A DNA stretch of 64,000 nucleotides from Lachnospiraceae bacterium (GCA_021202075.1 JAJQDT010000128.1:19804-83803), one strand, 5' to 3'. Positions 27,206 through 37,319 are shown, numbered from the stretch's first letter. Numbers and translations: made by a program. The notes: generated by a model not told the origin, from the sequence alone.

Positions 27206-30200
27206 TTGGCATCAAACACAGCTAAGAAAAAAACGGCGGCGGGGACTCAAAAGACCGCTGCCTCAACAAATAAGAAGACTTCAGCAGGCAGCCGGCAATC
27301 TACTTCAAAAAAGACGGCTGCCTCTGTTTCGCGGAAAAAGACGACGGCGCAGGAGAAAACTAACAGTGCGCGTTCAGCGAAGCAGATGAACGATTCCGCC
27401 CGGAATGTCCCGGCTCAGACTTCTTCTAATCCTCTGCTGGCAAGGGAAGCGGTTCTCTGGCTGGTTCTTGCCATCTGTTTATTTATGTTTATCAGTTTTT
27501 TTGGAGTCGGAGGCTATATCGGTACGGTTATCTCTGATTTCTGCTTTGGCATTTTTGGTATTTCAGCTTATGCATTTCCGGTGCTGCTGTTTCTATCTGC
27601 TGCATTTTTGATCTCCAACCGCGGCAGCCGCCTGGCGGGAGAAAAGTTTGGCGCATGTGTGATCCTGTATCTCTGTATCTGCTGTTTTGCAGGACTGATG
27701 GAGGGCAACTATACGGACGCGTATGACATTGGAAGACTTTACGCGCGGTGCGCTTCGATGAAGCAGGGCGGCGGCGTGATCGGCGGTACGATCTGTCATT
27801 TCCTGGCGCCGGCTCTCGGGCCAATCGGCATGAGTGTATTGCTTGCTGTTTTTGCGTTGATTGCTTTGGTGATGATTACGCAGAGGTCTCTGATTGGGGG
27901 CGTGAAAAAACAGAGCAGCCGGATGGTTCAGTCTGCGAAGGAGTCTTCCGCCCGGCGCAAAGAGGAGCGGAAAAGACGGCAGGAATGGGATTTGTTTGAG
28001 GAGATGAGTGAGCCTGTTCCGAATATAGAAGAAAGAAATGAAAGAGAAGAAAGGAACAAAAGGGTGGCACAAAAGGAAACGCCCCGTGTTGTGGTGCGCC
28101 AGGAGGTTCCCTTTGTCTCACAAATGGAGACGGGTATGGCATCCGCTTCCGCGCAGACCGGCGCCGATTTCGGACAGGGCTCTGAGCTTTTGTCAGAAGA
28201 CCGGCTGAGAACCGATCATCCCGTCGTTCAACCGGAGAACCGCCAGCTGGATGTTTCGGTGATGTTTTCCGGTCCGGTTGAGCCGCGCAGGAAGCACCAT
28301 CACGCGAGCGGTGTTACCAGAAATACAAAGATTGTCGGTTCAGATACGCAGGTTGGCGCCAGGATGCATGAGATTTTGCCAAAAGCATTTGACCCGGCGG
28401 CTTTTGAGCAGAAGCCGGAAAGCGCCAATGCCAATGATGACAGGTCGAATTATATCGATCTGGATGCGGAAATGAATGAAACGGGGACGCGTGTTTCCGG
28501 GTTATCCGGGCGTCATGGTTCACATCAAATTCCTGATTCCCCTCATACTTATGAATCGCCGCAAACAGAAGCGACCACAAGCGAACCATACCCTGATATG
28601 AGTGCCTTGCATATCGAAGGGATGGAACAGACAGATCAGACGCGGCATTCTGAGGCAGGAGCGACGGTCGGAAACCACTTGTATCAGCTGGATGATGATT
28701 TGCAGGAACGCTCCGGTCAGGAACTGGTAGAGGAACCGGCTGAAATGAACCGGCAAACAGATGGCAGGCCGGATGTCCGGACAAGGATGGGAGCTGATTT
28801 TGAACCGGCCGGATCGCCGCGCGCGCGGGAAATCACTCCGTATATACCAGATGAGCCTGAGACTGAGCAGGATGCGGCGCCCGGTCAGCAGTCAGGCCCG
28901 GCAAGCGGCAAAATAAAGCGAAATCCGCGCTCTTCTGAGCAGGAAATCGCAGCGGGCATCGCCTCTGTGGAGGCGGAAGCGGCGGCGAAGGAAGCAGAAA
29001 ACCCGCCGCGCCCGGAATATGTATTTCCTCCACTGGATCTGCTGAAGAAGGGGAAAAGTAAAACCAATGCGGGGCAGGATCAGGAAATCCGTCAGACAGC
29101 GGCAAAGCTGCAGCAGACGCTGAACAGCTTCGGTGTCCATGTCACCGTGACGAATGTCAGCTGCGGCCCGAGCGTGACCCGGTACGAGCTGCTCCCGGAA
29201 CAGGGAGTCAAGGTCAGCCGGATTGTCTCGCTCGCTGATGACATTAAGCTGAATCTGGCGGCGGCTGATATTCGCATTGAGGCGCCGATCCCCGGGAAAT
29301 CTGCTGTCGGTATTGAAGTTCCGAACGCGGAAAACACGACGGTTCCTCTCCGCGATCTTCTGGAATCGGAAGAATTCCAGAATCATAAATCGAAGCTGGC
29401 GTTCGCGACCGGAAAGGATCTCGGCGGCAAGGTTGTCGTATCTGATATTGCAAAAATGCCTCATCTGCTGATTGCGGGTGCGACGGGCTCCGGTAAGTCT
29501 GTCTGCATTAATACTATTATCATGAGTATTATTTACAAGGCGAAGCCGGAGGAAGTGAAGCTGATCATGATCGACCCGAAGGTTGTGGAGCTGAGTGTAT
29601 ACAACGGGATTCCGCATCTGTTTATTCCGGTCGTGACGGATCCGAAAAAGGCGGCCGGCGCATTGAACTGGGGTGTGGCGGAGATGACGGATCGCTACGC
29701 GAAGTTTGCGGAGGTCGGAGCCCGTGATTTAAAGGGATATAATCAGAAAATCGAAGCACTGAAGGATGTAGATGATCCCAATAAACCAGAGAAGCTGCCG
29801 CAGATTGTGATTATTGTGGACGAGCTGGCCGATCTGATGATGGTCGCGCCCGGCGAGGTGGAGGATTCCATCTGCCGCCTCGCGCAGCTGGCGCGTGCGG
29901 CCGGCATTCACCTGATCATCGCGACACAGCGGCCGTCGGTCAACGTCATCACCGGCCTGATCAAGGCAAATATGCCTTCGAGAATTGCTTTTTCTGTATC
30001 GTCCGGCGTTGACTCTCGGACCATCATCGATATGTATGGCGCGGAGAAGCTGCTTGGCAAGGGCGATATGCTCTTTTATCCGCAGGGTTACCAGAAACCG
30101 GCACGTGTGCAGGGCGCGTTTGTCTCAGATGAAGAGGTCTCGGATGTCGTTGATTTCCTGAAAAACAGTAACGGCGGCTTTACCTACGATCCTGAGATGG

Positions 30201-30478
30201 AACAGAAGATTGCGAAAGCACAGCAGAGCGCGGCGATCGCCCAGAATGGAGGCTCCGATACGGACGAGCTGTTTACCCAGGCCGGTCAATTCATCATTGA
30301 GAAGGATAAGGCGTCGATCGGTATGCTGCAGAGAGTCTTTAAGATTGGCTTCAACCGGGCGGCCAGGATCATGGATCAGCTTTCTGACGCCGGAGTGGTC
30401 GGACCCGAGGAGGGCACGAAGCCCAGAAAAATTCTGATGTCCCAGGAAGAATTTGAAAACTATCTGGAGCAAAACTAA
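27206..30478 (+). CDS. ftsK: DNA translocase FtsK/SpoIIIE
   Basis: A 1090-aa ATP-driven DNA pump at the septum, moving chromosome ends or the forespore chromosome. In order: a 60-residue Lys/Ala/Thr-rich basic tail (residues 2-65), four membrane segments (residues about 85-235), a long charged linker (235-620), the alpha/beta motor with Walker [10 protein letters not shown] (about 757) and Walker [12 protein letters not shown] (about 870), and the C-terminal gamma winged helix (about 1020-1085, [24 protein letters not shown] in pieces). The start is a TTG at 27206 after GGGGGAG; no better start lies nearby. The tail resembles histone H1-like extensions and is longer than usual. Confidence 0.94.
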   Translation: MASNTAKKKTAAGTQKTAASTNKKTSAGSRQSTSKKTAASVSRKKTTAQEKTNSARSAKQMNDSARNVPAQTSSNPLLAREAVLWLVLAICLFMFISFFGVGGYIGTVISDFCFGIFGISAYAFPVLLFLSAAFLISNRGSRLAGEKFGACVILYLCICCFAGLMEGNYTDAYDIGRLYARCASMKQGGGVIGGTICHFLAPALGPIGMSVLLAVFALIALVMITQRSLIGGVKKQSSRMVQSAKESSARRKEERKRRQEWDLFEEMSEPVPNIEERNEREERNKRVAQKETPRVVVRQEVPFVSQMETGMASASAQTGADFGQGSELLSEDRLRTDHPVVQPENRQLDVSVMFSGPVEPRRKHHHASGVTRNTKIVGSDTQVGARMHEILPKAFDPAAFEQKPESANANDDRSNYIDLDAEMNETGTRVSGLSGRHGSHQIPDSPHTYESPQTEATTSEPYPDMSALHIEGMEQTDQTRHSEAGATVGNHLYQLDDDLQERSGQELVEEPAEMNRQTDGRPDVRTRMGADFEPAGSPRAREITPYIPDEPETEQDAAPGQQSGPASGKIKRNPRSSEQEIAAGIASVEAEAAAKEAENPPRPEYVFPPLDLLKKGKSKTNAGQDQEIRQTAAKLQQTLNSFGVHVTVTNVSCGPSVTRYELLPEQGVKVSRIVSLADDIKLNLAAADIRIEAPIPGKSAVGIEVPNAENTTVPLRDLLESEEFQNHKSKLAFATGKDLGGKVVVSDIAKMPHLLIAGATGSGKSVCINTIIMSIIYKAKPEEVKLIMIDPKVVELSVYNGIPHLFIPVVTDPKKAAGALNWGVAEMTDRYAKFAEVGARDLKGYNQKIEALKDVDDPNKPEKLPQIVIIVDELADLMMVAPGEVEDSICRLAQLARAAGIHLIIATQRPSVNVITGLIKANMPSRIAFSVSSGVDSRTIIDMYGAEKLLGKGDMLFYPQGYQKPARVQGAFVSDEEVSDVVDFLKNSNGGFTYDPEMEQKIAKAQQSAAIAQNGGSDTDELFTQAGQFIIEKDKASIGMLQRVFKIGFNRAARIMDQLSDAGVVGPEEGTKPRKILMSQEEFENYLEQN

Positions 30479-30560
30479 GGAAAAGATTCTGACGTTTCGT
30501 ATCCAGAGATGTTTACAGTCCGGGATTCTTTCCGCAATTTTCATTGTCCCTGTTATAAGG

Positions 30561-30628
30561 AACAGTCGCAAAATAACTTACCCATCTTGCACCGCCTAAT
30601 ACGCGAATCGCAGGTTCTAAAAGTCTCG
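30561..30628 (+). repeat. dispersed repeat family 1, copy D (3'-truncated)
   Basis: Contains CATCTTGCACCGCCTAATAC and GCGAATCGCAGGTTC but ends at AAAAGTCTCG, lacking the GACGCAGCCCG end. It lies 83 bp after the ftsK stop. Confidence 0.75.
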
Positions 30629-30692
30629 TAAGGTTAAAATTCGGATGATTAAGCCCGGATGTGTGAGGAAATGGGAAGAAATAGAATAGAAG

Positions 30693-30758
30693 CTGCCGAA
30701 ATATGAATTAGAATTTGCCGAAATAAGGATTGAATTCTTTGCATGATTGATTTATACT
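30693..30758 (+). promoter_or_regulatory. nfnAB promoter with upstream direct repeats
   Basis: TTGAAT (30730-30735), 17-bp spacer, TATACT (30753-30758). Just upstream are two direct repeats TGCCGAAATAxGxATT at 30693-30708 and 30715-30730, 22 bp apart (about two helical turns), the second touching the -35. This is a plausible activator or repressor site. Further down, an 11-bp perfect stem TGTCCGCCGAA/TTCGGCGGACA (30938-30974) lies in the leader just before the ribosome site. Confidence 0.65.
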
Positions 30759-30996
30759 TAGTGCAATGTGTTTAAACGGCTGTAAGTTTCGCAATGCTCC
30801 TGTTTTATGCGGGGCGCGGGACATCGGATTATACGGAAAGGATGTCTGAATGAAGTATTTTATAATGCTTCTGCAGCCGTATTTTGCGTTTTGCGAAGAT
30901 CGGATTGCTCCGGCTTTGCTTACGTGCGCATCAATATTGTCCGCCGAAGATAATAAAGACATTTTCGGCGGACAGGAAACCTTTAGGAGGTATGGT

Positions 30997-31890
30997 ATGT
31001 ACAAAATTTTAAAAGCCGGAAAGCTTGCAGACAACATCTATGAGATGGTTGTGGACGCGCCGCGCGTGGCGAGACGCTGCCTGCCGGGCCAGTTCATCAT
31101 TGCGAAGGCGGACGAGACGGGAGAACGTATCCCGCTGACCATCTGTGACTTTGACAGAGAAGCAGGGACGATCACCATCGTTTTCATGCCGATCGGCGTC
31201 TCCACAGAGAAGTTCGCCGAACTGCAAGCGGGTGATTCCTTCCATGATTTCGTGGGACCGCTGGGACAGCCGTCCGAGCTGTGCATGGAGAGCGAGCTGG
31301 AAGAGACAAAGAAAAAGAAAATCCTGTTTGTGGCAGGCGGTGTCGGCACGGCTCCGGTGTATCCGCAGGCAAAATGGCTGCATGAGCACGGTGTGGGCTG
31401 CGATGTGATTATCGGCGCCAAGACGAAAGAGCTGGTCATCATGGAGGATAAGTTTCAGTCTGTCTGTGATAACCTTTACATAACAACGGACGACGGCTCC
31501 TATGGCAGGAGCGGCATGGTGACCAAGGTCATCGAGGACCTGATTGAGCATGAGGGCAAGACTTATGATCATTGCGTTTCCATCGGCCCGATGATTATGA
31601 TGAAGTTCTGCTGCCTGACAACGAAGAAGTACAACCTGAAGACCATCGTCAGCATGAACCCGATTATGGTAGACGGAACTGGTATGTGCGGCGCCTGTCG
31701 TATCCTTGTCGGCGACGAGGTGAAGTTCGCCTGCGTAGACGGACCGGAGTTCGACGGACATCTGGTGGACTTTGACGCGGCCATGAAACGCCAGACCCTC
31801 TATAAGACAGAGGAAGGCCGGGCGCTTCTTGCGTACCGCGAAGGGAAAACGCATCACGGTGGATGCAGGAATTGCGGAGGTGACAAATAA
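30997..31890 (+). CDS. nfnA: NfnA: FAD/[2Fe-2S] subunit of NADH-dependent ferredoxin:NADP+ oxidoreductase
   Basis: Small subunit of the electron-bifurcating transhydrogenase NfnAB, which couples reduced ferredoxin and NADH oxidation to NADPH formation (or the reverse). The 297-aa protein looks like a PyrK/sulfide dehydrogenase FAD-NAD reductase: RxCLPGQFI and PLTICDFD for flavin, FVAGGVGTAP for NAD, and a [2Fe-2S] site with Cys 231, 234 and 246. It ends with a further CRNC. The start at ATG 30997 follows AGGAGG by 6 nt. Its stop overlaps the next start (TAATG), so the two subunits are coupled. Confidence 0.92.
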   Translation: MYKILKAGKLADNIYEMVVDAPRVARRCLPGQFIIAKADETGERIPLTICDFDREAGTITIVFMPIGVSTEKFAELQAGDSFHDFVGPLGQPSELCMESELEETKKKKILFVAGGVGTAPVYPQAKWLHEHGVGCDVIIGAKTKELVIMEDKFQSVCDNLYITTDDGSYGRSGMVTKVIEDLIEHEGKTYDHCVSIGPMIMMKFCCLTTKKYNLKTIVSMNPIMVDGTGMCGACRILVGDEVKFACVDGPEFDGHLVDFDAAMKRQTLYKTEEGRALLAYREGKTHHGGCRNCGGDK

Positions 31891-33281
31891 TGGCGGCAAA
31901 AGGTATGGTAAAGGTTCCGGTCAGAGAACAGGATCCGAAGGTGAGAGCGACAAACTTCAAGGAAGTATGCCTTGGCTACAATAAAGAAGAGGCGATGGAG
32001 GAAGCAACCCGGTGTCTGCACTGCAAGAATGCGAAGTGCATCGAAGGCTGCCCGGTCAATATCAATATTCCGGATTTTATCGCGGAAGTAAAGGAAGGCA
32101 ACATTGAGGAAGCCTACAAGGTGATTTCGCAGTCCAGCGCGCTTCCGGCAATCTGCGGCCGTGTATGTCCGCAGGAGAGTCAGTGCGAGGGTAAATGTGT
32201 CCGCGGCATCAAGGGAGACTCGGTATCGATTGGAAAGCTGGAGCGGTTCGTTGCAGACTGGGCGAGAGAGAACGGTATCAAGCCGCCGGCTCCCGAGACA
32301 AAGAACGGCCGCAAGGTCGCTGTCATTGGTTCTGGTCCTTCCGGACTGACCTGCGCAGGCGATCTGGCAAAGCTTGGCTATGATGTAACGATTTTCGAGG
32401 CGCTGCATGAGCCGGGCGGTGTGCTTGTATATGGTATTCCGGAATTCCGTCTTCCGAAGCTGGATGTGGTGGCAAAGGAAGTGGAAAATGTCAAGTCTCT
32501 GGGCGTAAAGATCGAGACCAACGTCATCATCGGCAAATCCGTGACGATTGACGAGCTGCTGGATGAGGAAGGCTTTGAAGCAGTCTTTATCGGCTCCGGC
32601 GCCGGGCTTCCGATGTTCATGGGCATTCCGGGAGAGACCGCGAAGGGTGTGTTCTCCGCAAATGAATATCTGACCAGAAACAATCTTATGAAAGCGTTCC
32701 GTGAAGACTATGATACCCCGATTGTTAAGGGCAAAAAGGTCGCGGTTGTCGGCGGCGGCAACGTAGCAATGGACGCGGCAAGAACCGCGCTTCGCCTGGG
32801 CGCGGAGGTTCATATCGTGTACCGCCGTTCCGAGGCAGAGCTTCCGGCCCGTGCGGAGGAGGTTCATCACGCGAAGGAGGAGGGCATCATCTTTGACCTC
32901 CTGACCAACCCGACCGAGATTCTCGTGGACGAGAACGACGCGGTCTGCGGTATGCGCTGCATCCGCATGGAGCTTGGCGAGCCGGATGCATCCGGCAGAA
33001 GACGTCCGGTAGCAATTCCGGGTTCCGAATTTGACCTTGACGTGGATACGGTGATCATGTCCCTCGGTACATCCCCGAACCCGCTGATTTCCTCGACCAC
33101 GATTGGTCTGGATGTGAACCGCAGAAAATGTATCATCGCGGATGAGGAGACCGGGCAGACCTCCAAAAACGCGGTATTCGCGGGCGGCGACGCCGTGACC
33201 GGCGCGGCGACCGTGATCCTCGCGATGGGTGCAGGTAAGGCGGCCGCGAAGGGCATTCACGAGTTCCTGAGCGCGAAATAA
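31890..33281 (+). CDS. nfnB: NfnB: glutamate synthase-like large subunit with two [4Fe-4S] clusters
   Basis: Large subunit of NfnAB. The 463-aa protein carries an N-terminal iron-sulfur domain (C42, C45, C50, C54 and a second set in ICGRVCPQESQCEGKC) and two nucleotide-binding folds, VAVIGSGPSGLTCAGDLAK (FAD, about residue 147) and VAVVGGGNVAMDAARTALRLG in part (NADP, about residue 285). It closely resembles the small subunit of glutamate synthase, but the partner and absence of the large GltB subunit identify it as NfnB. In acetogens it supplies NADPH for the methyl branch. Confidence 0.92.
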   Translation: MAAKGMVKVPVREQDPKVRATNFKEVCLGYNKEEAMEEATRCLHCKNAKCIEGCPVNINIPDFIAEVKEGNIEEAYKVISQSSALPAICGRVCPQESQCEGKCVRGIKGDSVSIGKLERFVADWARENGIKPPAPETKNGRKVAVIGSGPSGLTCAGDLAKLGYDVTIFEALHEPGGVLVYGIPEFRLPKLDVVAKEVENVKSLGVKIETNVIIGKSVTIDELLDEEGFEAVFIGSGAGLPMFMGIPGETAKGVFSANEYLTRNNLMKAFREDYDTPIVKGKKVAVVGGGNVAMDAARTALRLGAEVHIVYRRSEAELPARAEEVHHAKEEGIIFDLLTNPTEILVDENDAVCGMRCIRMELGEPDASGRRRPVAIPGSEFDLDVDTVIMSLGTSPNPLISSTTIGLDVNRRKCIIADEETGQTSKNAVFAGGDAVTGAATVILAMGAGKAAAKGIHEFLSAK

Positions 33282-33300
33282 TTATAGCAGATAGATATCT

Positions 33301-33360
33301 ACAGGCATCGGACTAAAATTGCGAAATTTTTCTTGTGCAATTTGAGCCGATGCCTGTTTT
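33301..33360 (+). terminator. nfnAB terminator
   Basis: ACAGGCATCGG pairs with CCGATGCCTGT, with an inner AAAATTGC/GCAATTT stem, followed by TTTT. Confidence 0.85.
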
Positions 33361-33378
33361 ATCAAAGTATGATATGCC

Positions 33379-33858
33379 ATGAAAATTAAAATCCTTTCCG
33401 TAGGAAAAATCAAGGAAAAATACCTCCGTGACGCGATCGCGGAGTACTCAAAGCGCCTGAGCCGCTACTGCAGGCTGGAGATTGTCGAGGTGGCGGATGA
33501 AAAGACGCCGGATGGCGCGTCCGGGGCGGAAGAGCTTTCTGTAAAGGAGACTGAAGGGAAACGCCTGCTGCGCTGTATCCGTGACACCGATTACGTGATC
33601 GCGCTTGTGATCGAGGGAAAGATGCCCGACTCGGTTTCGCTGGCGCGCAAGATTGAGCAGCTGGGCGTGCGCGGAGAGAGCAGCCTCTGTTTTGTGATCG
33701 GCGGTTCTCTGGGACTCTCGAACGAGGTGCGGGAGCGCGCGGATGAATGTATGAGCTTTTCAAAGCTGACCTTTCCCCACCAGCTGATGCGGGTGATATT
33801 ACTGGAACAGATCTATCGGAGCTTCCGCATTATCCACGGAGAGCCATACCATAAATAA
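33379..33858 (+). CDS. rlmH: 23S rRNA pseudouridine-1915 N3-methyltransferase RlmH
   Basis: SPOUT-family methyltransferase acting on helix 69 of 23S rRNA. The 159-aa length is typical. Visible are MKIKILSVGKIKEKYLRDAI, the SAM-binding knot FVIGGSLGLSNEV, and the C-terminal HQLMRVILLEQIYRSFRI...GEPYHK. No clear ribosome site precedes the ATG, which is unusual for this window and may mean low expression. It lies 17 bp after the nfnAB terminator. Confidence 0.96.
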   Translation: MKIKILSVGKIKEKYLRDAIAEYSKRLSRYCRLEIVEVADEKTPDGASGAEELSVKETEGKRLLRCIRDTDYVIALVIEGKMPDSVSLARKIEQLGVRGESSLCFVIGGSLGLSNEVRERADECMSFSKLTFPHQLMRVILLEQIYRSFRIIHGEPYHK

Positions 33859-33890
33859 AAATAGTGTCATATCATTTTTTTGCAGAAGAG

Positions 33891-33914
33891 AAGCCGCGCA
33901 ATAGATAATCGCTT
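33891..33914 (+). repeat. short dispersed repeat family 4, copy 2
   Basis: AAGCCGCGCAATAGATAATC followed by GCTT, matching 23848-23871. It sits just downstream of rlmH and before a terminator. Confidence 0.55.
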
Positions 33915-33927
33915 CGGTTCTAAAACC

Positions 33928-33951
33928 TTGCCCTGAATCAGGGCTTTTTTG
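33928..33951 (+). terminator. rlmH terminator
   Basis: The palindrome GCCCTGAATCAGGGC is followed by TTTTTT. Confidence 0.9.
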
Positions 33952-34002
33952 TGTATTTTGTGTGAAAAATATCTGACAATTATTAAAAAAATCGAAAAAC
34001 TA

Positions 34003-34030
34003 TTGACGAAAAAAATGAATGTGATAAGAT
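34003..34030 (+). promoter_or_regulatory. citrate synthase promoter
   Basis: TTGACG (34003-34008), 16-bp spacer, TAAGAT (34025-34030). The start codon is at 34379, so the leader is about 340 nt. Confidence 0.65.
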
Positions 34031-34036
34031 GATTGA

Positions 34037-34378
34037 GACTTAAGAATTCGATCATTCGAGCGATCTGATTTGGTTTTGCTCCGTGCAGGGAGTGAGCGCA
34101 CACCGGAATTCAGGCAAATCGTATGACTGACAATCTTCTTCTGAGATTGCCGGGAATCAGCGGAACGATTCAAAATAACAGACAAATCTGGAATGAAAAC
34201 AGCCCGATATCAGACAATCCAGAATTTACACGAACTGAAAAACACAAAATAAGAAATCATGGCGAATACAGGCTGACTGTTTCCTGCAACGACAAGAGAA
34301 AGCTTTACGAAGTCGTCGGCTATTATTTTATAGTAAATTATTTTACAGGTTAAGGATTTTAAGAAGGAGGATTCGAGT
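34037..34378 (+). other. long structured 5' leader of citrate synthase
   Basis: No credible gene. Hairpins can be drawn: GATTTG (near 34066) with CAAATC (near 34112), CAATCT-7 nt-AGATTG (34131-34149), and ACGAC with GTCGT (around 34290-34316) close to the ribosome site. A short frame inside (34123-34353) lacks a ribosome site and family resemblance. It may be a regulatory leader; no known riboswitch class is recognised. Confidence 0.4.
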
Positions 34379-35704
34379 ATGATTGATATGACAGGTTATA
34401 CCAGAAAGGGAGCGGAAATCTGCCGCAAAAACGACAGCATCCCGCGGGAATTATATAAGGAATATGGCGTAAACCTGGGACTGCGTGATATCAACGGAAA
34501 CGGCGTTCTGACCGGTCTGACCAATATTTCCCTGATTGTTTCGTCCAAAAAAGTGGACGGGAAGAAAATTCCCTGTGACGGGCAGCTCTGGTATCGCGGC
34601 TACAATGTGCAGAATCTGATCCGGGATCTCGGGCCTTCTGAGTTTGGCTTTGAAAAAATTGCTTATCTGCTGCTGATGGGAGAGCTTCCGGATGAGTCGC
34701 AGCTGGAGGAATTTCGGGGGATTATCGGTAACAGCCGGACGCTTCCGACCAATTTTACACGAGATGTCATTATGAAGGCGCCCAGCTCCGATATCATGAA
34801 TACGATGACCAGAAGCATCCTGACGCTGGCATCCTATGATAAAAACGCAAAAGATACGAGCGTGAATAACAGCCTGCGCCAGTGTATCGAGCTGATTGCG
34901 CTGTTTCCGGTACTGGCTGTCTATGGATACCATGCATATAATCACTATGAGAATGATGCAAGCATGTACATTCATCGTCCTTCACCGGAGCTTTCTACGG
35001 CAGAGAATCTGCTGATGATGCTTCGCCCGGATAAGCAGTATACACAAGTCGAGGCAAAAGTACTTGACACTGCGCTTTTGCTGCACATGGAGCATGGCGG
35101 CGGCAACAACTCGACGTTCACCACGCGTGTCGTCACGTCTTCCGGCTCCGACACGTATTCGACTATCGCAGCGGCTATGTCTTCCCTGAAGGGTCCGAAG
35201 CACGGCGGCGCGAATATCAAGGTTATGGAAATGATGGACGACATCCGCGCGAATGTGAAGGATCTGCGTGACGATGAGGAGATTGAAGCATACCTCTCAC
35301 GAATCCTTGACGGGGACGCATTCGACCACAAGGGTCTGATTTACGGCATGGGCCATGCGATTTATTCTCTGTCTGACCCAAGAGAGCGGATTTTCAAAAA
35401 ATATGTGGAGATGCTGGCCCAGGAGAAGCACTGCGACGAGGATATGCATCTGTATGCGACGATTGAAGAGCTCGCGCCGAAGCTGATTGCTGAGAAGCGC
35501 CATATTTACAAGGGCGTCAGCCCGAACGTCGATTTCTACAGCGGCTTTGTCTACAGCATGCTTGATATCCCGATGGAGCTTTATACGGCTATCTTTGCTG
35601 TGGCGAGAATTGTTGGCTGGAGCGCGCACCGCATCGAGGAACTGATCTGCGCGGACAAGATCATCCGTCCGGCATATTTAAGCGTAATGGAGCGCAGAGA
35701 GTAA
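34379..35704 (+). CDS. gltA: citrate synthase
   Basis: Condenses oxaloacetate and acetyl-CoA to citrate. The 441-aa protein has the si-citrate synthase motifs: HMEHGGGNNSTFTTRVV (catalytic His), SLKGPKHGGAN, GMGHAIYSLSDPR and NVDFYSGFVYSMLDIP (catalytic Asp). AAGAAGGAGG lies 8 nt before the ATG. In a heterotrophic acetogen its job is probably 2-oxoglutarate and glutamate supply rather than a full cycle. It has its own promoter and terminator. Confidence 0.95.
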   Translation: MIDMTGYTRKGAEICRKNDSIPRELYKEYGVNLGLRDINGNGVLTGLTNISLIVSSKKVDGKKIPCDGQLWYRGYNVQNLIRDLGPSEFGFEKIAYLLLMGELPDESQLEEFRGIIGNSRTLPTNFTRDVIMKAPSSDIMNTMTRSILTLASYDKNAKDTSVNNSLRQCIELIALFPVLAVYGYHAYNHYENDASMYIHRPSPELSTAENLLMMLRPDKQYTQVEAKVLDTALLLHMEHGGGNNSTFTTRVVTSSGSDTYSTIAAAMSSLKGPKHGGANIKVMEMMDDIRANVKDLRDDEEIEAYLSRILDGDAFDHKGLIYGMGHAIYSLSDPRERIFKKYVEMLAQEKHCDEDMHLYATIEELAPKLIAEKRHIYKGVSPNVDFYSGFVYSMLDIPMELYTAIFAVARIVGWSAHRIEELICADKIIRPAYLSVMERRE

Positions 35705-35723
35705 ATAATCGGCTCTGTGCAAT

Positions 35724-35805
35724 CGGATAGGAGGAGGTCTTTCCCCTATCCGCCTGCGCGGGCCGGGGCGGCTTTAGCCGCAAAACACCCTGCCCGGCCC
35801 TGCGC
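35724..35805 (+). repeat. structured repeat family 2, copy at citrate synthase 3' end
   Basis: Stem 1: CGGATAGG (35724-35731) with CCTATCCG (35745-35752). Stem 2 outer: GCGCGGGCCGGG (35756-35767) with CCCGGCCCTGCGC (35793-35805); inner GCGGC-TTTA-GCCGC (35768-35781), then CAAAACACCC. Same two-stem plan and CAAAAC word as 2590-2668, with compensating base changes in the stems. The citrate synthase terminator follows immediately. Confidence 0.65.
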
Positions 35806-35807
35806 AT

Positions 35808-35845
35808 AAAAAGCAGTCTCGGATAAAAACCGGAGGCTGCTTTTT
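35808..35845 (+). terminator. citrate synthase terminator
   Basis: AAAAAGCAG-T-CTCCGG-type stem pairing with CTGCTTTTT. Its right flank faces the 3' end of mgtE, so it may serve both genes. Confidence 0.85.
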
Positions 35846-35927
35846 GTAACTATTTCCGCATCTTACACAGGCGATGCGAAGCGTTAATCTGTGGCCCGTT
35901 ATTCGGAACAGGCGATTTTTTAAACAT

Positions 35928-37319
35928 TCACCCAAGCCTCATCACCTGGATCAGCAGAAGCCAGCTCAGTCCGTAGTAGGTGACGACGGCGACGAGATCG
36001 TTGACAGTCGTGATCAGCGGACCGGAGGCTACCGCGGGGTCGACGTGAATGTGGTCGAAGAACATGGGGATGCAGGTGCCCACCATACTGGAGATGAGCA
36101 TGGCTGCCATGAGTGAAAACCCAACGCATCCGGATACGGCGAACGCAAATCCGGGAGCGGTGCCCTTCAGGAGCCAGATATAAAGCCCGACGATGAGGAC
36201 GGAAATACTGCCAAGAATCAGACCGTTGCACAGTCCGACTCTCATCTCCTTCCAGACCAGAGCTATCTTTTGCCGGGCGGTCAGGGTCTCATCCATCAAT
36301 ACACGGATCGTAACAGCCAGCGACTGGGTGCCGACATTACCTGCCATGTCAAGGATCAGCGACTGGAAACACATGATGATCGTCAGCTGGCTCACCACGG
36401 CTTCAAAAACACCGACTACGGAGGAAACCAGCATTCCGAGAATCAAAAGGATGCACAGCCAGGGAAGCCTTTTTTTCATGCTTTCCGGCAATGGCTCCTT
36501 TAAATCCTCCTCGGCAGTCAGACCTGCGAATTTCGCATAATCTTCGCCCATCTCGTCATCGACCAGTTCGACGATGTTCTGCGAAGTGATGACTCCCAGC
36601 AGCCGGTTCTCTTCGCTGAGAACCGGGATGGAATCCTCCGAATAGTCCTTCAGCTTTTCGATACAGTCGTCGATGGAGGTGTGGCCGTATACATAAGGAT
36701 AAGACGTCGAGATCAGATCCTCCAGCCGGGCGTCCTGCCGCGCGATGATCAGATCCTTCAGATCGATGGCGCCGAAAAAGGTTCCATCCTCCGCTGTAGT
36801 GAAAAGCGTTGTGATATTATCATTATTTTCGGCCTGCTCAATCAGGGCGTGCATGGCCTGCTTAATCGTCAGATTCTCCCGGAAACAGATGAAGTTGGTC
36901 GTCATGCGGCTTCCGATCTCATCATCGTCAAATACTGAGATAACGGAAATATCATTTCTGGCCTCTTCATCCATGAGACCCATGATCAGCAGCCGTTTTT
37001 CCCGCGGAATCGCCCTTAAAATATCCACGACGGAGTCCGTCTCCATCTTTGAGAGAATGCCGGCTGCTTTTTTGACTTCCATCTCATCAAGGTACCGGAT
37101 GGTATCGCTCTCATCCGTGTGCTCGAAGATATCCGAAAGCAGATTCTGATCCAGAATGCGGAACAGCTTTTTCTGCTCGACGGAGGAGAGATCCGAGAGT
37201 GCCTCCGCCAGATCGTTCTCGTGATAATCCTCAAGCCTGCTTCGCAGAAGTACCGGGGAAATGTTGCTTCTTATAATTGCAATGATTTCGGATTTATAAT
37301 CCTGTAATTTCTGCTCCAT
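35928..37319 (-). CDS. mgtE: magnesium transporter MgtE
   Basis: A 463-aa Mg2+ channel. The N-terminal MgtE_N superhelix (residues 20-125), two CBS domains (about 130-255) and a five-helix membrane domain (about 280-463, with the conserved GNVGTQSLAVTIR and DHIHVDPAVASGPLITT) are in the usual order. Mg2+ bound between the cytosolic domains closes the channel. On the - strand AGGAGG lies 7 nt before the ATG. No M-box leader was recognised upstream. Confidence 0.96.
   Translation of the reverse strand: MEQKLQDYKSEIIAIIRSNISPVLLRSRLEDYHENDLAEALSDLSSVEQKKLFRILDQNLLSDIFEHTDESDTIRYLDEMEVKKAAGILSKMETDSVVDILRAIPREKRLLIMGLMDEEARNDISVISVFDDDEIGSRMTTNFICFRENLTIKQAMHALIEQAENNDNITTLFTTAEDGTFFGAIDLKDLIIARQDARLEDLISTSYPYVYGHTSIDDCIEKLKDYSEDSIPVLSEENRLLGVITSQNIVELVDDEMGEDYAKFAGLTAEEDLKEPLPESMKKRLPWLCILLILGMLVSSVVGVFEAVVSQLTIIMCFQSLILDMAGNVGTQSLAVTIRVLMDETLTARQKIALVWKEMRVGLCNGLILGSISVLIVGLYIWLLKGTAPGFAFAVSGCVGFSLMAAMLISSMVGTCIPMFFDHIHVDPAVASGPLITTVNDLVAVVTYYGLSWLLLIQVMRLG

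Noticed and set aside
34123..34353. 76-codon frame in the citrate synthase leader
   Set aside because: No ribosome site, no recognisable motif, and it overlaps predicted hairpins; kept as leader.
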